Below are positions 36,501-47,500 of a DNA stretch of 64,000 nt, one piece after another. Position numbers and translations under genes: made by a program. The notes under the pieces were generated by a model. It was given only the letters and a program-made list of their open reading frames with translations. It did no database searches and was not told the DNA's origin. The number at the start of each line of letters is the position of its first letter. Within the stretch, counting starts at the first letter, position 1. Source of the stretch: Asterochloris sp. CNOR1 (taxonomy: Eukaryota > Chlorophyta > Trebouxiophyceae > Trebouxiales > Trebouxiaceae); the NCBI GenBank assembly GCA_963969365.1, contig OZ017755.1, positions 2,108,001 to 2,172,000 on the forward strand, in the 5' to 3' direction.

Positions 36501-38482
36501 GGGCAGCTGTCTACCAATGCAACCACTGCGCCTGTGAGCTGCAGCGCTGCAGCCCCCAGCTCAGTGCAGGGGAACACCTCCCTGTACAGCTGCGCCTCCA
36601 CTGTGTCGCTGCAGGTGGGGCACCTTCAGACGTGCACACTACTGCACTGTGCGCCGGGTATGACTCCCTGCAGAGTGTGTGTCTGTCTGGTCAAGTGACT
36701 TTCGCAGGCATGCAGCTGCTGCAGCACTGGCACTGGTTGGGACTGCCGCCTGTAAACACAATCCTCTTCTTCTTCTTCTGCGTTTCTGGATTGCTTTGCT
36801 GATCCAGCAGCACCAGCAAGCATGGTTCCAGCTCAACTTGCATTGTAGAGAACGTCATGCCTTCCCGCAGACTGCATGAGCCAGAGGTCAGAGTGCTGCT
36901 GTGCAAGCGCTGGGCTGCATGTGCCTGCTTCAGGCAGCAAGTGGATGTGGCTGCCTTTGGCACTGGCAGACCCTCCTGCCACAGAATTGCCTGCTGCACT
37001 GCTCTCTTTGCACCTGCCTGTGTGCACCCATCTCCCTGCCTGACAGCCACACCTCTGCATGAACCAGCCTCCTCCGCTTCACTCCAGTCTGGCTCAGCGC
37101 AAGGCACCCATTCACCTGCCTCCAGACTTCCTTCTCCCTGGCTCTGCCCACTGCCGCTTGTCTCTGCCTCACATCCAGTCTGCATCGCTGCAGGACCCAT
37201 ACACCTGCCTCCAAACCCCGATCTCCCTGGCAGCCAGCTTCCGCGTCCTCCTGCCCAGCAGCAATGCCAGCGCTCCCCCGGCGCAGTGCGGCGCCTTCTC
37301 CACCGCCTACAGCGAAAACTACTGCACCCAGCCGGTGTGCCAGCTGTTTGCTGTGGACATGGCCTTCTGCGGCAGTGAGGGGCTGGTCACAGACTCATCC
37401 TCGGCCCTGCTGGTCATGGTCTGCACGCAGCCGGTTCAGGTGAGCCTTGTGCAAGGCTGCCTTGTCTTCTGCAGCAGTGAGGGTCTGGTGTCCGTCTTTG
37501 CCCTGCTGTTCATGATCTGCACGCAGCCGGTTCAGGTGAAAAGGAGCCATGACTGCAGGGCTGCGGGTCTCCTGCAGCAGCAGGGCGCTGTGCATGGACT
37601 CCCCCTCGTCCCTGCATGTCATGACTCGCAGCCTGTCCAGATGGGAAAATGGTCCAGACAGACCATCCTGCGCCCACCTTAGGGCGCCATCAAAACGAGC
37701 CAGGGTGCTGGGTGACAGCAGGCAAATTTTTGAGTGCCAGCAGTGTTGAGCGCCCTGCAGCCTCGTCCCAGGCACTGTGCATATCCCCAGCCTCCTGCAC
37801 ACATGGTGGTGCCCTCCTCGCGGCTGCAGGTGTGCAATGACTGCTTCACCATCAGTGGCCCGCAGAATGCGAGCGTGGAGTACTTCAACCAGGCCCCCAG
37901 CACTGCCAGCTCCTACCAGCTGTTCATCAACTGGGACCCTGCCTACCAGGGGCCCATCACTGTTGGCTTGGCCGAGTGAGTTTGCTGGCTGAGGCCATCT
38001 CGCTCTTGAGCGCAAGCCTGGATAGATGATGTAGCTGGCTGGGGCAACAGCTGGCCCCTTCATGCACAATGTACTTCAGCAGGGGCCAGCAACATGCAGC
38101 TCCAGTTGCAGGCAGAGGCTGAGTGGGACTTTCTCAGGGCGCATGGTGGCCCTGTGTATCGCTGGGCCCAGCACCATCTCTCTGGTGTGCCCAGCCAGGC
38201 AGTTGCGCAGCACTGCCTGGCAACAGGCTGCCAGGCCCTGTCTATCCCAGCTAAAGTGGCTACTGCTGTTTGCTAAGCCCAGCTGCCTCCCTGCGCTGCA
38301 GCTCAAGCCCAGTGTGCAACCTGGGCCTGCTGTCGGCCCCAGGCTGCGGCTCCTACTCCACAGCAGCGCCAGTGCCACCCCTCAGCTTCACCGTCCGCCC
38401 CAACGTCCAGATAAAGTCAGTCAGCTACAAGATCCTGGCAGGCACGGAGTGCGGCGGCGGGCAGTGCTCATACAGCCTCTGA
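24599..38482 (+). CDS. Secreted mucin-like Ala/Thr/Pro-rich extracellular protein, complete, 24 exons
   Basis: Exons: 24599-24908, 25215-25369, 26028-26308, 26812-26919, 27038-27246, 27851-28010, 28269-28753, 28992-29168, 29318-29380, 29706-29978, 30177-30239, 30523-31023, 31149-31922, 32237-32509, 32757-33497, 33850-33960, 34071-34646, 34991-35226, 35545-35712, 36082-36249, 36489-36614, 37194-37439, 37830-37975, 38302-38482. The sum is 6,531 nt, 2,176 residues, with every phase consistent. A signal peptide (MLSILLLLALASGSSA) opens the protein. An N-terminal Cys-containing region (~residues 20-460, many N-x-S/T sites) is followed by about 1,300 residues of Thr/Ala/Pro repeats, typical of densely O-glycosylated rods, then Cys-bearing beta-sandwich-like modules (for example VGTSGWLAVSPSSGTITI, which resembles BACON/Ig-like repeats). 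No membrane anchor is present. Probable cell-wall or extracellular-matrix protein. Two introns use GC donors (after 33497 and 33960). Confidence 0.85.
25690..26050 (+). repeat. Repeated acceptor/exon-start motif before exon 3 of the mucin-like gene
   Basis: The motif 'cctgcaggtgg(c)' followed by '(c)agtcc' or similar occurs at about 25697, 25862, 25935 and 26021. Only the last is the phase-correct acceptor (exon from 26028); the earlier ones look like decayed copies of the same exon edge. Confidence 0.55.
31590..31802 (+). repeat. 87-bp tandem repeat (29 codons), about 2.5 copies
   Basis: The phrase 'gtcgccggcagcggcgaggc' recurs at 31598, 31685 and 31772, exactly 87 bp apart each time. Each unit encodes VPVAGSGEASPAS plus APTTAPAVPATTAAPG. 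Copies are nearly identical, so the expansion is recent or homogenised. Confidence 0.9.
34100..34530 (+). repeat. 45-bp tandem repeats (15 codons) in exon 17
   Basis: Successive units encode TAVPVTA(A/T)TTTTAPT and then TAVPVTAAPTTAAPT. Two sub-families sit side by side, one with 'gcgaccaccaccactgca' and one with 'gcgcccacaaccgctgcg'. The unit length is a multiple of three, so copy-number change keeps the frame. Confidence 0.85.
37466..37650 (+). repeat. Two serial intronic echoes of mucin-like gene exon 22 end
   Basis: The exon end at 37365-37445 is copied at 37466-37545 (shared 'cagtgaggg', then 'atctgcacgcagccggtt' and 'caggtga') and again, more decayed, at 37569-37650. The spacing is about 100 bp. 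The first copy keeps a usable GTGAAA donor. Confidence 0.8.
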
Positions 38483-39116
38483 TGAAGCCCCGGGCGCACA
38501 CAGCACCTAGTTCAGAGGAGCCCTGACCCACGGGGTCTTGCCTGCAGTTCGCTTCCTTGCTCGAGACCAGCAGCGGCGCACTGAGACCACCACCGGCTGC
38601 TCAAACCCTTTTTCCTTTGCCCACTGACGTTGGTCCTTACCACCAATTGATGCACTTCTCACCATACACTCTCAAGTGTTGAAATCAAGTGTGGAACAAG
38701 CTTTCATAATCTGGTTCTGTGCTTCCTGTAGATTGGTGCGCCACCACCCTAGCATGAAAGGAGTGGCATTCTGTGCCAGCAGCATAATGACACTTCTCAA
38801 ATGGACTGTGTGGCAGCTGGAGGGACAACAACGGCCTATCCAAGGCAAATGAAAGATGGCAGCAAGGGTTCTGGGCCTGTCCAAGGCAATTAAAAAGAGG
38901 GCAGCCTCCCCACAGATGTATGGTGTGGGTCCTAGCAGCTGCGTCACAGAGCAGCACTGCACTTGCACTGCCAGTCAACCTGCAAATGCGGTCTTGCCAC
39001 TGAGCTGACCGCATCACAGGTGTGGCCTTCTCCATACAGCTGCCCACTGCAGATCACAAACGGCTGGCACTGAACAGCGCCTCAAAAGGCACTGCCCTCA
39101 GCACCGCCTCAGGAGC
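38483..39116 (+). other. Intergenic region between mucin-like gene and receptor kinase
   Basis: This stretch of 634 bp has no ORF I would defend. It holds the 3' untranslated region of the upstream gene and the promoter of the kinase. Confidence 0.5.
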
Positions 39117-42100
39117 ATGAAGGTTCTTTTTACAGCAGCTGCTGGCTTGGCCACAGGTATGGCCGCACCTGTGCATTGTAGCCTTGCAAGTAGTGAAGTG
39201 GGCTGCATTGCATGGCAACCAGAGAAGCATGGCTACAGCGAAGCGTGCTGGACACCTGCAAAACAACCAGCTGTCTGCGTCGACGCTGACATCAGCCCCT
39301 TCTCCTGTGCTGCAGCCTTGCAGGCTGCCGCTGGCCTGGCCCCTGCCCCCACGCCAACTGCGGCTGATGTCTACAGCAACTGGACCTGCCCCAGGGGGTC
39401 ATGCGTTACCACATTAGCCAGCAATGGAGAGTATGTGGCAGACCTGTTTGGCATCGCTAACTCAGACTGTACAGCCATCATTGGCATGCGGGCTGAGTGC
39501 TCAGATGGCCAGGGCACGCAACTGCTGCTGGGAGATGGCCCTATCTCCCTCAACAACAGCAGCAGCCTGATCTCAGCCTCTGGCGCTGCTGGCTGCTTCA
39601 ATGGTGAGGCTTGGCAGGCCATGAGGTCAGGGCTGCATGCACGCCCTGTGGAAGCTATAGCCTGCTAGGCTGTGCACTGCTTGACCAGGAGATCTGGCAT
39701 TTGACAGGATGCTGACAGTCTCATCAAATTCTTGGCGTCTACATCTCCGTTCCACTGCTGCAGCTAAAGTCTGGTCGCAGCCTCCCTGCATAGAACCATC
39801 ACAGCAGTAGTGACTCTCTACAAGCAGCCCAGCATGGCATGATACTGCACATGCTTCCCAGTGTGTCTGCCTCCAGCACTGTCTTGGATGCAAGCTTGTG
39901 CCTGCAGCGCTGGCTGTGTGGACCTTCGGCGTGTACAACAGCCAGGGCCAGGTGCACCCTTTCATCACAGGGGTGAGCCAGGCTGTTGCACATACTCCCA
40001 TGTGCTGGCTCCTACTTGCTAGGCCTGCTGAAAGTGGCTAGCAGTCCTCTCTGGAGTGTACTGTACATGCATGCTTGCAGTGCTGTGGGTGTGCTTCTGC
40101 GGGCTGTGGCCACCAGTTTCCTCAGTGGTGAGAGCTGGAGCTGGTGCACAAACTGGGATGCGGGTTGCTCCTGCCTGTCAACCTTGCGTCATAGTGGCCG
40201 GGTTTCATTGGGGGCACGCTGCACAGCACAATCCTGATGTCAACGTTTTGATACACATCTCACTGCCATGTGGAGGTGGCCAAGACCTGGGACAGTGGTG
40301 CCTGCTGCCTCAAGGACGCCACGCTCTGACTGCTGACAAGTCTCTCCTGTGGGCACAGGTGACTGCCATCAACAACACAGGCCCGGCCAACCTGACAGGC
40401 GGTGGCGGCCACACCATCAACGGCAGCCAGGTCTACTCAGTAGTCTGCGCCCCAGGTCTGTGTTCTGCTTGCTTGTCGACTTGGCAACCACAAGTTGAGA
40501 GGAGACCAACAGAGCAGCTTCGAGCACATCTCCTGTCCCACCTTCAGGAGGTTTCATTGTGGGCATTGCTGGCCTGTCAGAGCAGAGCTATCTGCCAATG
40601 CAGTACTACTGCGGCGCTGCCAATCTGCCTGTGGCGCCCAAAGCCTCAGGCAAGCAAAACAGGCTGCACGTGCATTGATGTGTGAGCACCAGGCAGCATG
40701 ACCTCGCCTGTCTGAGGGAAGCCCACTCCAGCTGAGGACCTCTGCTTGCCGTGAGGTCTCCGTGCTGACAGCAGCAAGAGTGATGCAGCACATCCCTCTC
40801 CTACCCTTACCCATGCAGGTGGCAGCCACACAGCAGCGGCATCTCAGGCGGCGCCACTGCAGGTGAGTGATTCCTGAAATCCCAGGGGATTCCCCACCAG
40901 TCTGTCATCTGGGTTCATCAGCATAACTTTGAGCTGTGTGCATGACTGGGTGGAATGATTCCGCCTGTCACCAAACAGCCAAGCCTGACGTTGCTCCACT
41001 GCTGCAGGCATCGTCATTGGAGCTGCCTTGGGAGCAGCGCTGGTGGCTGCGCTGATCGCTGTTGTGTTGCGCCCTGTCAGGCGCAGGCGCCGGGCTCCAA
41101 GCCCCAGCAACAAAATGTTTGAGAGCAAGCAGTTCCAGAAGTCATCCGACGATGCGCACATGGTGGAACTGGAAGGTATACCCGAGAAGTGTCACAATTG
41201 TACATATTTGTATGGCAAGTCATTAAGGTTGCTTGAAAGCACAGGTTCCCACACATGCTGACCCTGCTCAAAACTATGAAGAGCATGACTTCACACAGAT
41301 TGCCAATGCTGCAGGCAGACGTCTGAAGGCTTCTGCCCCTAAGCTGCCTGGCAAGCTAACCTCATCCGCTGCCAGCACAGATCTGCCCTTGCTTCCTGCT
41401 TTAGATGAGACCTGCATGGTTGGAACTTCCAGTGGACGATCTTCCAGTGGTCTGGAATCCACGCCAGGCTCCAAAGGTCGAGATGCATGGTGAGGCCGGA
41501 CTTGGCAAATGCAGTTGCTTGTGAGGTTGTTGGTGTAGCTTGCGGCCAAAGTGTGCTGACTGAGGCTTCACTGTTGAAATGGTCTCAGCCAAGGATGAGG
41601 ATGCCCTGCACAAGACAGGGCTGCATGACGAGCTCACTACTACTGCTCTGTGCAGGAAGATCATGAGGGACCTTCCAGAGTCCTCCTGGCTTATCCCTGC
41701 AGATAAGCTTGAGATCAGCACCCGCAAGGATGGCAGGCCATGGCACCTGGGCTCAGGTAGGGTGTGTGGCCTGCTGTACATTGTAGCTGCTTGGTGCTGC
41801 CCTAATTTGCATGGGCGCTGTGTTTCCCCTCGTCTGTCAATCTGAGGCACTCAATGCATTGGGCAGCCCTTGACCATGCTGAGCAGCTGTCACGCTCCTG
41901 CGCAGCACGCACCGTGCTGATGTGGTTACATTGCAATGTGTGAATCTGGAGGCTGAATCTGCTGGCTGCTTGCAGGGGGCTTTGGAGATGTGTACCGTGG
42001 CCTGTGGGACGGCCTGTACCCTGTGGCAGTGAAGCAGTTCAGGGGCTCCTCACACTCTGAGGCCCAGGCCAGTATTGTCAGCGAGGTGAGAGAGGTCTTT

Positions 42101-44174
42101 TGAGGTGTATGACATGGCATGCCACAGCCTGCTAGCAGCTCCGCCAGAGCACCACATGACTGAGTGCTTGCAGACCTGCCGCATATGCACTGTCTTGGCT
42201 GTGTGACCGCCCACTGCCATGGGTTGCTGCTTTGCTGAGTGATCTCTCAGTCCTGCTGCCTCATGCCCTGCAGCTGGCCATCCTGAAGGGGTGTCGCCAC
42301 AGGCACATCATCCAGTTCCTGGGAGTGGCAATAAAGGACAGCGAGGTCCTCTTGGTGACTGAGGTGGGCTCACCCTTTTGGCAGGTCTGCACCTCTTGCT
42401 GAGGCATCAGTAGGGCGGATTCAAAGCAGGCCAAGTCACCCTCAGCCACAGCAGGCAAGCATAACAGGCAAGGCAGTGCCAGCCTGCCGGGGCTTGCATG
42501 GCTTGCTGACGAGGCCCCTGCCCCACCTGACCATGTTCACCTGGTGCAGTGTCTGCAGCAGTTCCACACCACCTGGCATTGCCTGCCAGCTTTCCTGTCA
42601 CGGCTGTCAGCCAGTGTCTTGATTGTGATGTGGATGCAGCTGATGGAGTCTGGAGACTTGGGGCACCAGCTGCAGATGGACAGATCTGGGCAGCTGGCCT
42701 GGTACAACAAGTAAGCTCTGCAGGCGCCCAGGTACTGTGTCATCTGCTTGTGGTCAAGCAGGCAGCCCGTACCTTAAGTTTAGCAGCATGAGGACTGGCG
42801 GCTGGCCTGCAGCATGATCAGTGCGCGCTGACGCAATGCCATGGCTAAGAGCCTGCCTGCTCACCTGAATCTCTGCCATGACCAACTCAGATTGGCATCT
42901 TGAGGCATTGCCTGAGGAAGCTTGCCACTACATAGCAGGCTGGCTCTCTGCAGTAACTCACTTGCCCTCCTTGGTAGTGGATTCTAGCAGCTCAAGTCCT
43001 GAGGCTTGCCCTGACTGCAGGGGCAAGCAGATCCTGAAGGATGTTTCTTTTGGCCTGCATTATCTGCATTGCTCCTTCCAGGCTTTCCCAGTGCTTCATC
43101 TGGATCTGGTGAGCCATGGCCGGCAGCGCTGCTTGTGCTGCTCCCCTTTGTCTCGCTTTGCTGCCTGAGCAGCTAAATCCAGTCCCCAGTGACTGGGCTG
43201 CGGCAGAGAGGTGCCATTTGCATGAGCAGCTGACGCCAATTCCAAATGACTGCTGCTGCAGAAAGGTGGTAACGTCCTGCTGAGCAGAGACGGAACGGCC
43301 AAGCTAGGTGATGTTGCTTCCCCATCACACAAATGCGGCCAGCTGCACCCCTGCTAGCCAGGCGCACTGCCATCGTGCATGGTCAACCCTGAGATGGCTT
43401 AAGCGCCCCGCCCAGTACAACTTGGCTGCCATGCAGGTGACGTTGGGCTGGCCAGGTGCCTGACCAAGACACACCTGACTGACCACAGCTCACCCGGGAC
43501 CTTTGCATGGTGTGCTCCCTGCAACAGCCTTGATGCAGTCTGGGGTTGTTGGCATGGCATTGCTACCATCGGCATGGGCGCCTGCAATCGCTCTGCACGG
43601 CAAGCTGCTGAACGCAGTCCTCACAATACTATCAACAGGGTCTCTGCCTTGACCTGGCTGCAGTTCTGATGCACACCTGGCGTCTGCATGCAGGAGCGCA
43701 CCTGAGATTCTTTTGGGCGAGGCCTGCAGCACAGCTGCAGACATCTATTCCTTTGGGGTAGTGCTGTGGGAGGTGGCCACAGGAGAGAAGCCTGAGAGAG
43801 GGAAGTTGAGAGCCCTGCGGTGAGGGAGCTTTGCTGCTCTTATGCTCACACAGAGCTAGCAGGCAGTGGAATCTGTCTGTTGCATCAGTCACCCTTGTGC
43901 CTGGTTGAAATGGCATGCACTGCAGCAGGCAGCATCTGTTTTGGTTTTTAAGGGGCTTGAGTGCATAACAGACGTCCAGTGCTGCACCTTGTTGACATGC
44001 AGTGCTCCCCTGGACGCTCCTGTTGCTGTCGTGGAGCTGTTTCATGACTGCACAGCCAGGGATCCTGCAAAGCGCCCAGACATCCGGCAGGTCATTGAGA
44101 CTCTTCAGTCTGCAATGGATGTTGAGCCGCCAGCTGGATGGCTGGACACCAGCAGATGCAGTGGGGGTTTCTGA
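39117..44174 (+). CDS. Receptor-like protein kinase (TKL type), complete, 17 exons
   Basis: Exons: 39117-39156, 39316-39603, 39908-39972, 40359-40455, 40548-40649, 40848-40862, 41008-41175, 41315-41489, 41656-41756, 41976-42085, 42274-42363, 42640-42710, 43021-43108, 43262-43307, 43437-43509, 43694-43819, 44003-44174; 608 residues, all phases consistent. Signal peptide MKVLFTAAAGLATA; ectodomain ~25-200 with Cys pairs, N-glycosylation sites and a GGFIVGIAGLS segment faintly reminiscent of jacalin-type lectins; one membrane helix from GIVIGAALGAALVAA (~203-224) with a stop-transfer RRRRR. The kinase (~348-600) has LGSGGFGDVYRG, VAVKQF, HLDLKGGNVLL, DVG (DFG variant common in algal TKL kinases), PGTFAWSAPEILL, DIYSFGVVLWEV and DPAKRPDIRQV: all catalytic residues are present, so it should be active. 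Exon 6 is a 15-nt micro-exon; the intron after 40649 has a GC donor. Confidence 0.92.
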
Positions 44175-44504
44175 AGGCTTGCAGAGACTTCTGATGCTTG
44201 CAGAGACGCCTCCCAGCGGGGCCTAGCAGAGTATTCAGCTTACATGGTTTGTGCTCAAAGCATGCCACATTCAGATGTCACTGGCCCTTTATTGAGCAGA
44301 GTCACCTCAGCACTGTGTGCCTTCCAGATCTTCTCAAAATAGTGCATTCCTGACTCTACTTTGGAGTTGGCATCTTGTGCTTCAGCTTCAAATGATAGCC
44401 TTGCCACTTCTTGTTGCGCTGAGGGGGTTACATACATTCAGATGCAAGATTCATGTTTTCACAGGCCGTCAACAGCAGAGCAGGGTCAGCAGCACAGCAT
44501 GGCT
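44175..44504. other. Convergent intergenic region
   Basis: The 3' ends of the receptor kinase (plus) and eIF3b (minus) face each other across 330 bp. I see no gene in it. Confidence 0.6.
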
Positions 44505-47500
44505 TCAATATGTTCTGTCGCCCTTCAAGACCTCCTCGTGGTAGTTGATCTGTGTTTCTGTCTCAACCTCCTGGATGGTGTAGTCATCATCAAGGGAGTA
44601 GTATTGCGCCAAGATTTTTCTTTTGCCCTGTGCCAGCTGGTCGGCATACTCCTTGCGGCTCTCGCACCACTCATCCCACTTGGTCTGTAGGCGCTTGCGG
44701 CCCTCGATGACGTCTGCGTCTGCCTGCAGAAACAGCATTACAACCACTCTCAGTTGCTGCGGTATGAGGCATGGAGCCGTCAATTTGGACGCACGTGTGG
44801 CACTGATCAAAACCTATGTCCACCTGCAGGGGACACTATTCTCCTTGCTGCTGTATGGGGCATGAGGCACGTGACCTGGAGACGCTTGGGGCCCTCAAGG
44901 TCGTCTGCATTGGCCTGCCGGAGGGGAGCAGTCCACCTGATGGGTTGCTGCTTCTAAAACAGGCAGGCCCATGCCATCACAAGGCTATGATGTCTACAAA
45001 CCACTGCTCACTTATCTCCACATGCCCACAAGACTGCACAGCAGAGGAAGGTGCCCCAGAAAGCAATCTGCCTTGTAGCAGCTTTGGATGGAGCAGCAGC
45101 AGGAAGCCAGGCCAGCCCCAGCAAAGCAGACTGATGTGTTACCCAGGGCAAGCGTCTCAGCTCATGGCCCATCACCACCAGTTGAGGCTGAAGCATGACC
45201 CAGAGAGCACCGTCGCAGCACAGCACGGTCGGCCAGTCTCCCATTCGTCAAACAATGCCCCAGCGCAGCATGCAGCTAGCAACACGCCGCCAGACCCTGT
45301 TCAGGAGGCCTCAACTGAGGAGATGGCTGTCAAAGGGAGTGCCGCTGCCTGTTTGGGTGTGCAGAAGCTTCGCATACATCAAGCGATCCCTGATGCAGCA
45401 TGCGGGTCGCGACATGCTGCCTGACCTCATTCATTCCTAACAGATGAAGTGGCTGACAAAAGGAATACCGTTGCTGACTTGCGTGCGAGAAAGCTGCAAC
45501 CTCGGAAACATCAAGCAATGGCCCGTAGATCATGCAGCTGGCATCGAGCTGCCTGACTTCATGCAGGACGCCCAAACAAACATCTGTGCCTGACAATGGA
45601 AGCGCCAGAGGGCGTCTGGGCCCACCTGGGTGTGAATAAGCTCATCCTCCTCCTGATATTTTTTGCTGAACTTCTTGAAGTCCTTCTGGATGGCTGCCTC
45701 TTGCTCAGGCGACAGCAGCGTGTCAGGGCGCGGCCGCCAGCTAAATTGCAGGAAGCGCTCTTTCTTCTGCCTGCAGGGGGTCGATAGAGTTGGGTTCAGC
45801 GCATGCGACCACGATTGGGGTCAACTGGTGCAATGGTTTTGGGCTCAGCAGGGTGCAGTGCAGCACGCCAAATATGCTGCAGGAAGCGCTCCTGCAGAGG
45901 GCCGCAGGAGGAGAGCTCTGCGGGTGGGCTAGGAGTTTGAGTTGTCAACGACAGCAACAAACAAGGGGGAATGGGGCCTTTTTCTTTCTTTTTTTGAACA
46001 TGTCCAAGGTTGCCAGGTACACACCTCCTTGTTCAGTGCCAGCACACGCTCCAGCAGGCAACCAGGCCGAGCGCAACTGCCGCAGGCATCAGCCCCCGCT
46101 ATGCAGCTAGCCACCGGCTGGGCATATGGCAGCGTACACAGCCTTCTTCAGGCTCAGAGGAAGTAGCATGTCCCCTCATACACTGCCAAAAGGCAAGCAG
46201 TGCAGCCATGCAGCAAGTCCTGCTGCCCCACAGACAAGGCAGCAGTCCAGCCAGGGCGCTCACGCATGGAGCTCTGTGCCGTTAAACAGCCAGACATTGA
46301 AGCCATTCTCCATCTGGTGGATGTGGCCAACAGAGGTGGCCACAAAGCGCCCAGTGGGGTCCCACTCTACGTCTGTGCACATGAAGTGCTCGGCCGCGCT
46401 CATGGGCTCAAAGTCGTCCACGTTAAAGAACTCCAACTGCCCATTCATGCCCTGCAGGTTGGGGTTTGTGCTCTGTCGAAGGTCGAGGATTCAGCTGGGG
46501 TGTCCACACAATAACATACAGCTGCCACCCAAACCCTGCAGAAAGGCAGGCGGCAGAAGCACAGGTGTCAGTGCTGGGCCTGGCGAGCCTCTGTGAGGTG
46601 GGCATGACACAGGCACACAAGCAGGAACTGCAGGCCAGGCAGTGCTCAGATCAATGCTCAGACTGAGGACCTCAAGCTGCCCACTCATGCCCTGCAGGAA
46701 TCGAGGCCAGCAGCACTGTCATAAAGGGGTGGCCAGCAGGAGGGCAACTTATTGGCGCCAGCTGCCCAAACATGCCCTGCTGGAGGTGAGTACGGCTAGG
46801 TTTTGGCTCAAGGTGAACAGCAGAGCGTGCTTTGGAGCGCTGCACCACGCAGCAGCTGGCAATGACAGGTGGCAGGGCAGCCCACATCAGGTCTGATCTA
46901 GTGGTGTGAGCGGCGCCCCTGACGCAGTGCTGCCTGTTGTCCACCTGTGTCCCCGCCTTCCAAAGGGTATCCTTGGTTTGCGTCATGCAAGACCTGGCCC
47001 AGTCCAAGATCAGCAAGCACCAGGTGTCTGCCCGGGGCGTCCAGGGGCAAAGTTGGCCTGCTTGCTGGGCTGCCATGCAGGTGCCCCACGCCAAAGTCAG
47101 CCACCAGCATGCAGCCCCTTGAGCAGGCAGCATCGCCAGCCAAAAGTCTTACTTCTCACCTTCAGGCTGGCGAGCACCATGTGTCTGCCCTTGGGCAACC
47201 AGAACATGCAGTAGGTCTGCTTGCTAGGCAGCCCAGCTGACAACCTTTCATGCCTTTGGCCCTCAGGCCAGCCAGCACCAGGTCACGGCTCATGCAGGCA
47301 TCATTGCTTGCTTGCGCTCCATGTGCAAAGCCCTCACCGCACCTTAAGGCCAGCGAGCACCATGTACTTGCCCTGGGGCGACCAGAACATGCAGTTGGCC
47401 TGCTTGCTGGGCTGGCTGCCGACCAGGGACACGCCGCGTACGCTGCTCTTAAGGTCCTGCCGCATCGCATACACGCTGAAGGTAGGGCGTGGGCCGTCGC

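Noticed and set aside
36489-36614. Start of a separate secreted protein downstream of the mucin tract
   Set aside because: Exons 18-24 join in phase to the mucin exons and there is no signal peptide or ATG context here.
43262-43330. Kinase with a degenerate DFG (reading KLGDVASPSHK)
   Set aside because: This reads through a GTGATG donor. Joining 43307 to 43437 gives KLGDVGLARCLTK and a normal activation loop ending GTFAWSAPE.
24599-44174. One giant gene from mucin signal peptide to kinase
   Set aside because: An in-frame stop closes exon 24 at 38482 and a second signal-peptide exon starts at 39117; both models sum to whole codons separately.
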